NCBI RefSeq assembly: GCF_013155275.1
Contig: NZ_JABJXS010000011.1
Location: 1-64,000, forward strand
Length of the DNA stretch: 64,000 bases
Direction of reading: 5' to 3'
Source: Brenneria sp. hezel4-2-4
GTDB lineage: Bacteria; Pseudomonadota; Gammaproteobacteria; Enterobacterales; Enterobacteriaceae
In this document: in pieces, positions 47,310-55,867 of the stretch
Layout of the letters: the number at the start of each line of letters is the position of its first letter
Numbering within the stretch: position 1 is the first letter of the stretch
Notes under the pieces: generated by a model
Seen by the model: only the letters and a program-made list of their open reading frames with translations
Database searches by the model: none
Told to the model about the DNA's origin: nothing
Position numbers and translations under genes: made by a program

Positions 47310-48359
47310 ATGTTGAATAAAATATTCGCTTTTACGGCAGTAATGCTGCTAACACTGGGGAATTCACTGCTACCGGCCCACGCGCAAACCGCCGCGACGG
47401 GTCATGGTGAAACGTTAAAAAAAATCAAGGCCCGAGGGGAGCTGGTGTGCGGCGTGCATCCCGCCCGACATGGTTTTTCCTCTATCGACAGCAAAGGACA
47501 GTGGACCGGTCTGGATATCGACTATTGCCGCGCGCTGGCGGCGGCCATTTTCGGCGATGCCGGTAAAGTTCGCTTTTCCGCCTTGTCTACCGCACAACGC
47601 TTTCCGGCCATTCAATCCGGCGAAGTGGATGTGTTATCCCGCAACATCACCGCTTCGTTATCCCGCGACTCTTCACTGGGACTTAACTTCGCCCCGCCAA
47701 CCTTCTATACCGGCACCGGTTTCATGGTTCGTGCGGATGCCGGCGTGAAGAAAATCGAGGATCTGGATGGCGCAACGATATGTATCACACCGGGCAGCAG
47801 CACTGAACATAACGTAGCCCAAATTTTTGCCTCACGTAACCTGCGCTATACGCCGGTGGTGATCGAAAACAACAAAGAGTATGTCGCCGCCTATCTGTCC
47901 GGCCGTTGTGATGTGCTGGCCCGCGATAAAGTCGCGCTGCCGGGCGTGCGTGCTTTTGATGCGGAAAATGCCGCCGATCATGTGATTTTACCGAGCATTT
48001 ACTCCAAAGAACCGTTGGCGATGGCCGTACGTCAGGGCGACGATCAGTGGTACGACATTGTTAAATGGGTGGTTTACACCACGTTTAACGCCGAGGAAAT
48101 GGATATCACTCAGCAGAATGTGGACAGTAAATTGCAGTCCATCGATCCCGACGTGCAGGCGTTACTGGGCCTGACCGGCGACTACGGTCAAAAACTGGGG
48201 CTGGACAATAAGTGGGCCTATAACATCGTCAAGCAGGTCGGTAACTACGGTGATATCTATAACCGCTACTTCGGCCCGGACACACCGGCGCCGCTGGATC
48301 GCGATCTGAACAATCTGTGGAACAAGGGTGGCTTGCTGTACGGTTTACCCAACCGTTAA
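47310..48359 (+). CDS. AapJ/BztA-type amino-acid ABC transporter solute-binding protein
   Basis: A 349-residue periplasmic protein with a Sec signal peptide (MLNKIFAFTAVMLLTLGNSL, LPAHA-QT). Conserved parts of the general L-amino acid binding family are VCGVHPARHGFSSIDSKGQW, GLDIDYCRALAAAIFGD, VDVLSRNITASLSRDSSLGL and GDYGQKLGLDNKWAYNIVKQ with VGNYGDIYNRYFGP. Rhizobial AapJ and E. coli YhdW are relatives. AAGGG precedes the ATG. The ligand is probably an amino acid or an acidic derivative. It is the first gene of a four-gene transporter operon. Confidence 0.88.
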   Translation: MLNKIFAFTAVMLLTLGNSLLPAHAQTAATGHGETLKKIKARGELVCGVHPARHGFSSIDSKGQWTGLDIDYCRALAAAIFGDAGKVRFSALSTAQRFPAIQSGEVDVLSRNITASLSRDSSLGLNFAPPTFYTGTGFMVRADAGVKKIEDLDGATICITPGSSTEHNVAQIFASRNLRYTPVVIENNKEYVAAYLSGRCDVLARDKVALPGVRAFDAENAADHVILPSIYSKEPLAMAVRQGDDQWYDIVKWVVYTTFNAEEMDITQQNVDSKLQSIDPDVQALLGLTGDYGQKLGLDNKWAYNIVKQVGNYGDIYNRYFGPDTPAPLDRDLNNLWNKGGLLYGLPNR

Positions 48360-48474
48360 TCCCGTTCGTCGCGGCGTAAACGAAGGCCGGGCCTTCGTTT
48401 ACGCCGCGATATTAAGCAGGGAAAGTCAGGTAATTAAGAGGATGGTTTTTTTGACCGAAATAAAAGAAACACCG

Positions 48475-49701
48475 ATGATGAAGCAGCCAAAAAAGAGCAT
48501 TAAACCATCCGCTTTTCCGTTATTTTCGGAAAAGTTTTTTGTCTATAAAAATATCGCTATCATCGTGAGTAATAAATCATTCCGCGCATGGTTTTATCAA
48601 ATCCTGCTTGGCGTACTGATTATTTTATTCAGCTACTGGCTGTATAGCAACGTGGTGGGTAATTTACGATCGCAGAATATTGCGACCGGCTTTGGCTTTC
48701 TGCACCATACCGCGCAATTTGAAATTGGCGAAAAACTCATCAGTTACACGGCGCGCGACAGCTATACCCGCGCGCTGGCGGTCGGGCTGTTGAATACGCT
48801 GTATGTCTCGCTATGGGGGATCGTACTGGCCACCGTACTGGGCTTTTCCATCGGGATTGCCCGGGTATCAAAAAACTGGCTGTTGGCACGCATTGCCGGG
48901 TGTTACGTTGAGTTGCTGCGCAATGTGCCGGTGATTTTACAGGTGATTTTCTGGTCGGTGGTGATCCGCAATCTACCCAGCCCGCGCGCCGCCATTGAAC
49001 TCGGTAGTCTGGGCTTTCTCACCAATCGCGGCCTCGCCTTCGCCCTGCCCGCGGCCCATTCCGGCTGGCTGTGGTGCGCTATCGCCCTGTTCACGGCATT
49101 GATTATCAGCGCCGTATTGAAACGAGTGGGGCGTCGCCTGCGTGAACATCATGGCCGCATCCTGCCGGTCGGACGGATTGCGCTGGCGCTGATTATCGGC
49201 CTGCCGCTGCTGGCATGGTGGCTATCCGGCAGCCCGCATCAGCTCAATCGCCCGGTGTTGAGCGGGTTTAACTTTCGCGGCGGCTTCACCATCAGCCCGG
49301 AGTTTACCGCGCTGCTGCTGGGGATTTCCCTCTACGCTTCCGCGTTTATCGCTGAAATTGTCCGGGCGGGCATTCAGTCGATTCCGAAAGGGCAACTGGA
49401 AGCCGCGCGTTCGCTGTCTCTATCTCCCTGGCAGATAATGCGCAACATCATTATCCCGCAGGCCATGCGGGTCATCGTCCCGCCGCTGACCAGCCAATTT
49501 GTCAGCCTGTCCAAAAACAGCTCTATTGCCGTCGTCGTCGGCTATCCCGAGTTGGCCAATATCGGCAATACCCTGATGAACCAAACCGGCCAGGCGCTGG
49601 AAGTGATCGCGATTATGATGGTGGTCTACCTGACGATCAGCAGCGTGACGTCGCTGTTGATGAATATTTTTAACCGCACCGTTGCCATCAAAGAACGCTG
49701 A
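48475..49701 (+). CDS. AapQ-type amino-acid ABC transporter permease
   Basis: A 408-residue permease with the split architecture of AapQ/YhdX: an N-terminal helix pair, a long periplasmic insertion around residues 50-110, then the permease core with EAARSLSLSPWQIMRNIIIP as the EAA loop contacting the ATPase. The start is uncertain: ATG at 48475 or 48478, a TTG at 48451 and an ATG at 48442 are alternatives; AAGAGG at 48436 would suit the TTG. It works with the next gene as a heteromeric channel. Confidence 0.87.
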   Translation: MMKQPKKSIKPSAFPLFSEKFFVYKNIAIIVSNKSFRAWFYQILLGVLIILFSYWLYSNVVGNLRSQNIATGFGFLHHTAQFEIGEKLISYTARDSYTRALAVGLLNTLYVSLWGIVLATVLGFSIGIARVSKNWLLARIAGCYVELLRNVPVILQVIFWSVVIRNLPSPRAAIELGSLGFLTNRGLAFALPAAHSGWLWCAIALFTALIISAVLKRVGRRLREHHGRILPVGRIALALIIGLPLLAWWLSGSPHQLNRPVLSGFNFRGGFTISPEFTALLLGISLYASAFIAEIVRAGIQSIPKGQLEAARSLSLSPWQIMRNIIIPQAMRVIVPPLTSQFVSLSKNSSIAVVVGYPELANIGNTLMNQTGQALEVIAIMMVVYLTISSVTSLLMNIFNRTVAIKER

Positions 49702-49711
49702 GGAGAGCATC

Positions 49712-50833
49712 ATGTCGTTCCCTGCTTTTTCACTCCCCGCGGCGGCACCCCGGTGGTTCACCGTCTGGCGCTGGATGAAACGTAATCTGTTCAGCAGTCT
49801 ACCGCAGACTATCCTGACGCTGCTGTTGGCCGCGTTGTTACTGACCATCGGCGACAAACTGCTGCGCTGGGGCATCATTGACGCCGTCTGGCGCACCACC
49901 GATCCAGAAGTGTGCCGGGTTGCCGCCGGCGCCTGCTGGGCGGTGATTAGTGAAAAACATCGGCCGATCTTGTTTGGTCTCTATCCTTACGACCAGCACT
50001 GGAGACTGGTCATTGCCATGCTGATCTGGTTTTTGACCCTCGGTCTGTCGCTGATGCCGCGTTTCTGGCATTCGCGCATTTTGCTGCCGTTATGGGTCGT
50101 ATCAGTCGCTATCATGGCGGTTCTGATGAGCGGCGGTGTATTGGGGCTGCCCCGCGTTCCCTCATCCGAATGGGGCGGGCTGCCGCTCACCATCCTGCTG
50201 TTTAGCGGCACCGTCGTCATCGGCATGCCGTTTTCGGTGCTGCTGGCGCTTGGCCGCCGCTCGCCGCTGCCTTTCCTGCGCGGCCTGTCGGTGATCTTTA
50301 TCGAGAGCCTGCGCGGCGTACCGTTGATTACTATCCTGTTTGTCGCCGTTAATGTCTTTCCGCTGTTTCTGCCTGCCGGGATGGAAGTGAACAAATTGCT
50401 GCGCATTATCGTCGGCATCGCGTTGTTTTTTGCCTGCTATCAGGCGGAAGTGATCCGCGGCGGTTTGCAATCCGTGCCGCGCGGGCAGTATGAAGCCGCC
50501 GCCGCGCTCAATCTGGGGTACTGGCACACCACCACCAAAATTATTCTGCCGCAGGCGCTGCGTATTTGTTTGCCTGCCATGACCAATCACATTATCGCCG
50601 CGATGAAGAACACCTCGTTCGTCATCATTATCGGGCTGTTCGATATTCTCACCGCCACCAGTTCGGTTATGCAGGATCCACTCTGGCGCCGCTATTACCT
50701 TGAGACCTATCTTTTTATTTCGGCCATCTATCTGCTGTTTGGCTTTTTGCTTTCGCGCTATGCGCTGTGGGTGGAAAAACGCATCGATGCCAGCCGTAAC
50801 CCTGAAACATTTAACCACGGAGCTTTGTCATGA
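49712..50833 (+). CDS. AapM-type amino-acid ABC transporter permease
   Basis: A 373-residue permease. The N-terminal helices and WGIIDAVWRTTDPEVCRVAA with GACWAVISEKHRPILFGLYP are typical of AapM/YhdY. The EAA loop is QYEAAAALNLGYWHTTTKII. A GAGGAG ribosome site precedes the ATG 10 bp after the previous stop. It overlaps the ATPase gene by ATGA, so translation of the two is coupled. Confidence 0.89.
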   Translation: MSFPAFSLPAAAPRWFTVWRWMKRNLFSSLPQTILTLLLAALLLTIGDKLLRWGIIDAVWRTTDPEVCRVAAGACWAVISEKHRPILFGLYPYDQHWRLVIAMLIWFLTLGLSLMPRFWHSRILLPLWVVSVAIMAVLMSGGVLGLPRVPSSEWGGLPLTILLFSGTVVIGMPFSVLLALGRRSPLPFLRGLSVIFIESLRGVPLITILFVAVNVFPLFLPAGMEVNKLLRIIVGIALFFACYQAEVIRGGLQSVPRGQYEAAAALNLGYWHTTTKIILPQALRICLPAMTNHIIAAMKNTSFVIIIGLFDILTATSSVMQDPLWRRYYLETYLFISAIYLLFGFLLSRYALWVEKRIDASRNPETFNHGALS

Positions 50834-51585
50834 GTAGTTCACTTTCCACTGAGCCGGTGATTGAAATCAAATCCGTCAGCAAATGGTACGGCGAGTTTCA
50901 GGCGCTGAACAATGTCACGCTGAACGTGGCGAAAGGGGAACGCGTGGTGATCTGCGGCCCCTCCGGTTCGGGCAAATCCACGCTGATCCGCTGCATTAAC
51001 CGGCTGGAAGAACATCATCAGGGACAGATCCTGGTCAATGGCATCGAAATGAACGACAACATCAGGAATATCAACCGCATCCGCCTGAGCATCGGCATGC
51101 TGTTCCAGCAGTTCAACCTGTTTCCGCACCTGAGCGTACTGGATAACCTGATTATCGGCCCGACGCTGGTCAGGCAGATGAAAAAGCAACAGGCGATCGA
51201 ACTGGCGATGCGTTATCTGGAAAAAGTGCATATTGCCAACCAGGCGCACAAATTTCCGCTTCAGCTATCCGGTGGGCAACAGCAGCGCGTAGCGATTGCA
51301 CGCGCGCTATGTATGCAGCCGGAAATTATGCTGTTCGACGAACCGACATCGGCGCTGGATCCGGAGATGATTAAAGAAGTGCTGGACGTGATGCTCGATC
51401 TGGCTGAAAGCGGCATGACCATGATCGTGGTCACTCATGAAATGGGCTTTGCCAAAACGGTGGCGGACAAGGTGATCCTGATGGCTGATGGCGGCGTGAT
51501 CGAATCCGCGCCGCCACAAACCTTTTTCAACGCCCCGTCGCACCCGCGTACGCGCCAGTTCCTGGACCAGATACTCAGCCATTAA
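50830..51585 (+). CDS. AapP-type amino-acid ABC transporter ATP-binding protein
   Basis: A 251-residue ATPase. Walker A is CGPSGSGKSTLIRCINRLEE, the Q-loop MLFQQFNLFPHLSV, the signature LSGGQQQRVAIARALCMQP, Walker B MLFDEPTSALDPEM and the switch histidine VVTHEMGFA. These match the polar amino-acid importer class (AapP, YhdZ, GlnQ). It completes the J-Q-M-P operon. Downstream is a heptanucleotide tandem repeat and then the convergent M20 gene. Confidence 0.93.
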   Translation: MSSSLSTEPVIEIKSVSKWYGEFQALNNVTLNVAKGERVVICGPSGSGKSTLIRCINRLEEHHQGQILVNGIEMNDNIRNINRIRLSIGMLFQQFNLFPHLSVLDNLIIGPTLVRQMKKQQAIELAMRYLEKVHIANQAHKFPLQLSGGQQQRVAIARALCMQPEIMLFDEPTSALDPEMIKEVLDVMLDLAESGMTMIVVTHEMGFAKTVADKVILMADGGVIESAPPQTFFNAPSHPRTRQFLDQILSH

Positions 51586-51596
51586 CGGCGCTACGG

Positions 51597-51645
51597 CCTG
51601 TCGCCTGTCGCCTGTCGCCTGTCGCCTGTCGCCTGTCGCCTGTCG
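51597..51645. repeat. Heptanucleotide tandem repeat, seven perfect copies
   Basis: CCTGTCG repeated seven times without mismatch, beginning 11 bp after the ATPase stop. Such arrays change copy number by slippage. It is intergenic and lies between convergent genes, so a phase-variable reading frame is not evident. Confidence 0.97.
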
Positions 51646-51724
51646 GAGACAAAATCAGGATAGAGGGATTAATTTATTGTATATCAATAAAAAAGATGTC
51701 TCTGTCTCACGACAGAATAGCAAT

Positions 51725-51749
51725 CAATGCCGGCCGAATACCGGCATTG
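51725..51749. terminator. Hairpin between convergent ABC ATPase and M20 genes
   Basis: CAATGCCGG-CCGAATA-CCGGCATTG, a perfect 9-bp stem. T-runs on either side are poor, so termination is possible but weakly supported. Confidence 0.4.
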
Positions 51750-51758
51750 CTTGTCAAC

Positions 51759-52916
51759 TCAACGGGACGCCAGCTGTTCCAGACTTTGCTTCGCTATCTG
51801 GTACAGGTAGTGCGCAGTTGGGAACAGCGCCCGATCGTCCACCCGGAATTTGGGATGATGCAGCGCATAAGGGCCGCCAGAACCCACCATCATAAAAGTG
51901 CCCGGCAGCTTCTGCTGATAAAAGGCGAAATCTTCGCCGATAGGGCTGGCTTCAATGCGCCGCGCTTCAAATCCTTCTTCCGCCGCCACGTTCAGCGCAA
52001 AGTCGACCCACTCTGCCGTATTCACCACCGAGGGCGGCCCGGCGTGCCAGAGAAACTCGATTTCAGCGCCAAAGGTGCCGGCGATACCGGCGACGATTTG
52101 GCGGAAACGCTGTTCAATCAGCTCGCGCACCTCCTGACTGAAGGTTCTTACCGTTCCTTCTACATAGGCGGTATCGGGGATCACGTTCCAGGTACTGCCG
52201 CTGTGCACCTGAGTAATCGACACCACGGCGTTGTTATCAGACGGCACGGTACGGCTGATAATGGTTTGAACCGCAGAAATCAGCTGGCCGAGAATAATAA
52301 TCGGATCATTTCCTTCATGCGGTTTCGCCGCATGGCAGCCTTTTGCCGCGATTTTGATTTCAAAGCGATCGACCCCCGCCGTCAGCGCGCCCTCTTTGCC
52401 GCCGATCACGCCAACCGGCAGCGTCGGATCGTTATGAATGCCAAAGATCGCCGCCGCGTTGTCCAGCGCCCCGGTGGCGATGACTTCCGGCGCGCCCAGC
52501 CCGGTCTCTTCCGCCGCCTGAAACAGAATACGCACCGTACCTTTTAGTTCCGGTTCAATCTTCTTCAGCAAAATAGCCGCGCCCAGAGCGGCGGAGGAAT
52601 GGAAATCGTGCCCACAGGCATGCATGACGCCTTTACTGCTTGAGGTGAATTCAACCCCGGACTCTTCTTCAATCGGCAGGGCATCGATATCCGATCGCAC
52701 CACCACCAGCGGCCCGTCCTGTTGCCCGCCGACTTCGGCCACCAGACCGGTTTTCAGCGGCAAATCGAGTACGCGGATCCCTTCCTTTTCCAATACTTCC
52801 CTGATTTTCCTGGTGGTTTCAAATTCCTGATTCGATAACTCAGGATGCCGGTGCAGATCGTGCCGGAATGCCTGGATAAACTGCGCCAGAGGCGCATGCT
52901 GAGGTGCTATTTTCAT
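51759..52916 (-). CDS. M20 amidohydrolase, YxeP-type N-acetyl-thiol deacetylase candidate
   Basis: A 385-residue peptidase M20D-family protein. The metal site begins MHACGHDFHSSAALGAAIL with Cys101 and His103; the catalytic and metal glutamates are Glu136-Glu137 in FQAAEETGLGAPEV. The lid domain lies in roughly residues 185-300 and ends before PPSVVNT. Relatives cleave N-acyl amino acids, including N-acetylcysteine. GGAG lies before the ATG at 52916. As the last gene of the lyase-GNAT-ABC cluster it corresponds to YxeP, which frees cysteine from N-acetylcysteine. The family is certain; the substrate is inferred from gene order. Confidence 0.85.
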   Translation of the reverse strand: MKIAPQHAPLAQFIQAFRHDLHRHPELSNQEFETTRKIREVLEKEGIRVLDLPLKTGLVAEVGGQQDGPLVVVRSDIDALPIEEESGVEFTSSSKGVMHACGHDFHSSAALGAAILLKKIEPELKGTVRILFQAAEETGLGAPEVIATGALDNAAAIFGIHNDPTLPVGVIGGKEGALTAGVDRFEIKIAAKGCHAAKPHEGNDPIIILGQLISAVQTIISRTVPSDNNAVVSITQVHSGSTWNVIPDTAYVEGTVRTFSQEVRELIEQRFRQIVAGIAGTFGAEIEFLWHAGPPSVVNTAEWVDFALNVAAEEGFEARRIEASPIGEDFAFYQQKLPGTFMMVGSGGPYALHHPKFRVDDRALFPTAHYLYQIAKQSLEQLASR

Positions 52917-52996
52917 TAATGCTGACTCCACATTATCCGCCCTGATGAACAGAGCTGCCCATTTAACGGGCGTGCAGGTATTTTTTATTTTCCCGG

Positions 52997-53758
52997 TCAA
53001 ATATCGTATTCAACCGGCTCGGGTATCTTGGTAAGCTGCCGCAAGAAGCGCTGCGTTTGCGGGTTGTCGGAAAAACTGATCACTTTTTCCGCCGGCCCTT
53101 CTTCAACAATGTGACCGTCCGCCATGAAGATCACCCGATCCGCCACTTCCTGAGCGAATTGCATCTCATGCGTGACGATCACCATGGTGGTGTGGTTCTT
53201 CGCCAGCTTCTGGATCACCTGTAGCACTTCATGCACGCGTTCCGGATCCAGCGCCGACGTCGGCTCATCGAACAGAATGGCTTTCGGATCCACCGCCAGC
53301 GCCCGGGCAATGCTCACGCGCTGCTGCTGCCCGCCCGATAGCGTTACCGGATATTGCGCCGCTTGAGGCAACAGGCCAACCTGCTCCAATAGCGCAAGTC
53401 CAATCTCATTGGCCTGTTTTTTCGGCATTTTCTTCACCACAATCAGCGCTTCGGTGATATTTTCCAACGCCGTCTTATTCTTGAACAGGTTGTAGTTCTG
53501 AAACACCATGGCGGTCTGCCGACGCAGCGCATACGCTTCTTTACTCGAATAATGGCGCGTGTCCAGCAACTGCTCGCCGATCTCAATCGTCCCGGCCTCC
53601 GGCGTTTCCAACAGGTTCAGACAACGCAGCAAGGTCGATTTTCCTGAGCCAGACGGCCCGATAATCGCGACGACTTCGCCTTTGGCGATATCCAGACTGA
53701 TATCATTCAATACCACCTGATTACCAAAGCTTTTGGTGAGATTCTTTACACTGATCAT
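52997..53758 (-). CDS. Cystine-type ABC transporter ATP-binding protein (YxeO-like)
   Basis: A 253-residue ATPase. Walker A is IIGPSGSGKSTLLRCLNLLE, Q-loop MVFQNYNLFKNKTALENI, signature LSGGQQQRVSIARALAVDP and Walker B LFDEPTSALDPERV. It is of the polar amino-acid class but distinct from the ATPase at 50830. It lies 9 bp after the permease gene and 80 bp before the M20 gene, matching the yxeMNOP order. Confidence 0.9.
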   Translation of the reverse strand: MISVKNLTKSFGNQVVLNDISLDIAKGEVVAIIGPSGSGKSTLLRCLNLLETPEAGTIEIGEQLLDTRHYSSKEAYALRRQTAMVFQNYNLFKNKTALENITEALIVVKKMPKKQANEIGLALLEQVGLLPQAAQYPVTLSGGQQQRVSIARALAVDPKAILFDEPTSALDPERVHEVLQVIQKLAKNHTTMVIVTHEMQFAQEVADRVIFMADGHIVEEGPAEKVISFSDNPQTQRFLRQLTKIPEPVEYDI

Positions 53759-53767
53759 TTCAGCCCC

Positions 53768-54439
53768 TTATCGCTGCAACGAGTGATTCAGTTTCTTTTC
53801 CAGTTGCTTCTGCAACCAGGCATAAACAATGATCACCAGCCAGTAAATCAGACCAACAACCAGGAAGGTCTCAAAGAAACGTAACGATTCTGCGGCAATC
53901 ATCTTGCCTTCCGCAAACAGTTCGGACACACCCAGCGCAAACGCGACCGAGGTATCTTTAATCAGCGAGATGAACGTGTTGCCCGTTGCCGGCAACGCAT
54001 TCAGCATGGCCTGAGGCAGCACAATCCGACGATAAATCTGCGCCTTGTTCATGCCAATCGATAAACCGGCTTCCGTTTGCCCGAAATCAACCGACGCCAG
54101 CGCCGCGCGGAATATTTCCGCCATGTAAGCCGAAGTTTTCAGACTGAAGCCAATAATCGCCGCCGACATGGCGCTGAGATCGGATAAGGCGGGGAAAAGC
54201 TGCGGCAACCCGAAATAGATGATAAACAGTTGCACCAGCGAAGGGATGCCGCGGAACAGCGAGATATACAGCTCGACCAGTTTGACGACCGGCGTGATCT
54301 TGCTTTCCCTGACCAACGCCAGCACCAGGCCGATAATCATGGCGAAAAACATAGAAACGATCGCCAGCAACAGCGTCATGGGCAAATAGAGCAATACCTG
54401 GGGAAAGACTTTCAACAGGTAGGCAAGATCGATATTCAT
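53768..54439 (-). CDS. Cystine-type ABC transporter permease (YxeN-like)
   Basis: A 223-residue permease with about five transmembrane helices. The EAA loop is QTEAGLSIGMNKAQIYRRIV followed by LPQAMLNALPATGNTFISLIKDTS, and the N-terminal part has LYISLFRGIPSLVQLFIIYF. The start is uncertain among three in-frame ATG codons; I use the one giving MNIDLAYLLKVFPQ, while that at 54451 has a better GGCGG site. It probably imports a cystine-like or succinylated cysteine substrate. Confidence 0.87.
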   Translation of the reverse strand: MNIDLAYLLKVFPQVLLYLPMTLLLAIVSMFFAMIIGLVLALVRESKITPVVKLVELYISLFRGIPSLVQLFIIYFGLPQLFPALSDLSAMSAAIIGFSLKTSAYMAEIFRAALASVDFGQTEAGLSIGMNKAQIYRRIVLPQAMLNALPATGNTFISLIKDTSVAFALGVSELFAEGKMIAAESLRFFETFLVVGLIYWLVIIVYAWLQKQLEKKLNHSLQR

Positions 54440-54517
54440 GATTAATACCATTGATACCGCCATCGGGCGCGGCACACCGCGCCGATGGCATTAAGATTGT
54501 CAGGAAGCGGTCACGTA

Positions 54518-55315
54518 TTAATGAACAGCCGGCGGCGTCGTGATATCCTCGCCAAAATATTTGATCGACAGTTCTTTCAGACGCCCGTCGTCGCGCATTT
54601 TGCTCAACTCTTCGTCAAACTGTTTACGCAATGCATCGCCCTGCTCATTCTTGTGGAACGGAAAGCTGACTTCCTCGATAACCAACGGATCGCCCACCAG
54701 CTTAAACGCCAGGTTGCGTTTGTTGATTTCGGCCAGCAGGATCGGACGCGAGTTCACGTAACCTTCAACACGTTTGGAAAGCGCATCGTTCATCGCCCCG
54801 TCACGCGTTTCATAAGTACGGATATTCACGCTGCCGTCAGCAAACGCCTGCTTCAGATTGTTGATGTGATTCGACCCCAACACACCCGCCACCGTTTTGC
54901 CTTTCAGATCGTCCAGCGTATTGATGTCGGCATTATCTTTGTGGGTCACGATCTGGCTGCCGTAATAGCTGTACGGCTGGGCGAAGTTGTACTTTTCCTG
55001 ACGGACGGGCGTAATAGCCACCACGTTGGCGACCGTATCCAGCTTGCCGGCTTCCAACTGCCCCATCAGGCCGCTAAAATCGGCGGTTACCCACTCGACC
55101 TTGTAGTTCAGATCCTTGGCGATAGTTTCCGTAACCTCAACATCGAAACCGACCAGCTTATTATCCTGCTTGAAGCCGCTCGGATAGCTCTGGCCGGTGG
55201 AACCCACTTTCAACACTTTCTGCCCCTGCGCGGCGTTATCCTGGGAATCGCAGCCGGCCACAAGAAAGGCAGTCGTCAACGCTAAAGCGGACAGGGTTAA
55301 TTTTTTCATTATCAT
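54518..55315 (-). CDS. Lipoprotein solute-binding protein (YxeM-like)
   Basis: A 265-residue family-3 solute-binding protein. The signal sequence ends in a lipobox, LVAGC with Cys22, which is unusual for Gram-negative amino-acid binding proteins. The body carries VGSTGQSYPSGFKQDNKLVG, FSGLMGQLEAGKLDTVANVV, VAGVLGSNHINNLKQ and YVNSRPILLAEINKRNLAFK. From memory these align closely with Bacillus YxeM, including the GQSYP and NSR motifs. AGAGG lies 7 nt before the ATG at 55315. Ligand inferred: S-(2-succino)cysteine or a similar thioether amino acid. Confidence 0.85.
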   Translation of the reverse strand: MIMKKLTLSALALTTAFLVAGCDSQDNAAQGQKVLKVGSTGQSYPSGFKQDNKLVGFDVEVTETIAKDLNYKVEWVTADFSGLMGQLEAGKLDTVANVVAITPVRQEKYNFAQPYSYYGSQIVTHKDNADINTLDDLKGKTVAGVLGSNHINNLKQAFADGSVNIRTYETRDGAMNDALSKRVEGYVNSRPILLAEINKRNLAFKLVGDPLVIEEVSFPFHKNEQGDALRKQFDEELSKMRDDGRLKELSIKYFGEDITTPPAVH

Positions 55316-55326
55316 TTTCGTGCCTC

Positions 55327-55854
55327 TCATTTTGAGTTTCTCTTTTTCCACTGGTTATATAATTGGGCATCAAGGATTTTTTCCATCCAAATCGTCAGGT
55401 GTCCTTTGCCCAAATCGGTTTGCCCGACTTCTCTAAAACCATAATGTTTATACATCTCAATCAGCCAGGGATGGTTCTGTGCCGTCCCTAACGACACCGC
55501 CGGCGCCTTGAGCTGGTCGATGAGAATAGTCTGCTCAAGCCAGGCCATCATTTGCTTACCCAGGCCTTGTTTTTTATGCTCAGGATGCGTGGCGAACCAC
55601 CCCAGGTGCGGCAAACCATACGGGCCAGGCTCTGGCCCCCAGGGGTAACGGATGGTGAAGGACGAGACCATTTTCCCTTCCTTTTCCATCACATACACGC
55701 CATGGGAAGCAATGTGGTTACGCACCATCTCAATGTCGGCGTGTGCCGCGGAGAAATTGATCCCCAACTGACGTATCGGCTCAAAAGCCGCCAACGCCAA
55801 AGCCAGAAACGCCTCGTCATCCTCCAGCGTAACCTGGCGAAATACCGTACTCAT
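55327..55854 (-). CDS. GNAT N-acetyltransferase (YxeL-like)
   Basis: A 175-residue GNAT protein. The acetyl-CoA binding motif A is LGWFATHPEHKKQGLGKQMM (Q96-G97-L98-G99-K100), and ALAAFEPIRQLGINF and YKHYGFREVG are other landmarks. In the yxe pathway the acetyltransferase modifies the amino group of S-(2-succino)cysteine before cleavage. It lies 13 bp after the lyase gene and 11 bp before the binding protein gene, so all three are cotranscribed. Substrate assignment is by context. Confidence 0.82.
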   Translation of the reverse strand: MSTVFRQVTLEDDEAFLALALAAFEPIRQLGINFSAAHADIEMVRNHIASHGVYVMEKEGKMVSSFTIRYPWGPEPGPYGLPHLGWFATHPEHKKQGLGKQMMAWLEQTILIDQLKAPAVSLGTAQNHPWLIEMYKHYGFREVGQTDLGKGHLTIWMEKILDAQLYNQWKKRNSK

Positions 55855-55867
55855 GATTCCACCTTAT

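Noticed and set aside
50162-50818. Minus-strand open frame (218 codons) opposite the AapM-type permease
   Set aside because: Gln/Arg-rich translation typical of an antisense shadow of a membrane protein gene.
51597-51645. Tandem array as a CRISPR
   Set aside because: Units are 7 bp and abut without spacers, so it is a microsatellite.
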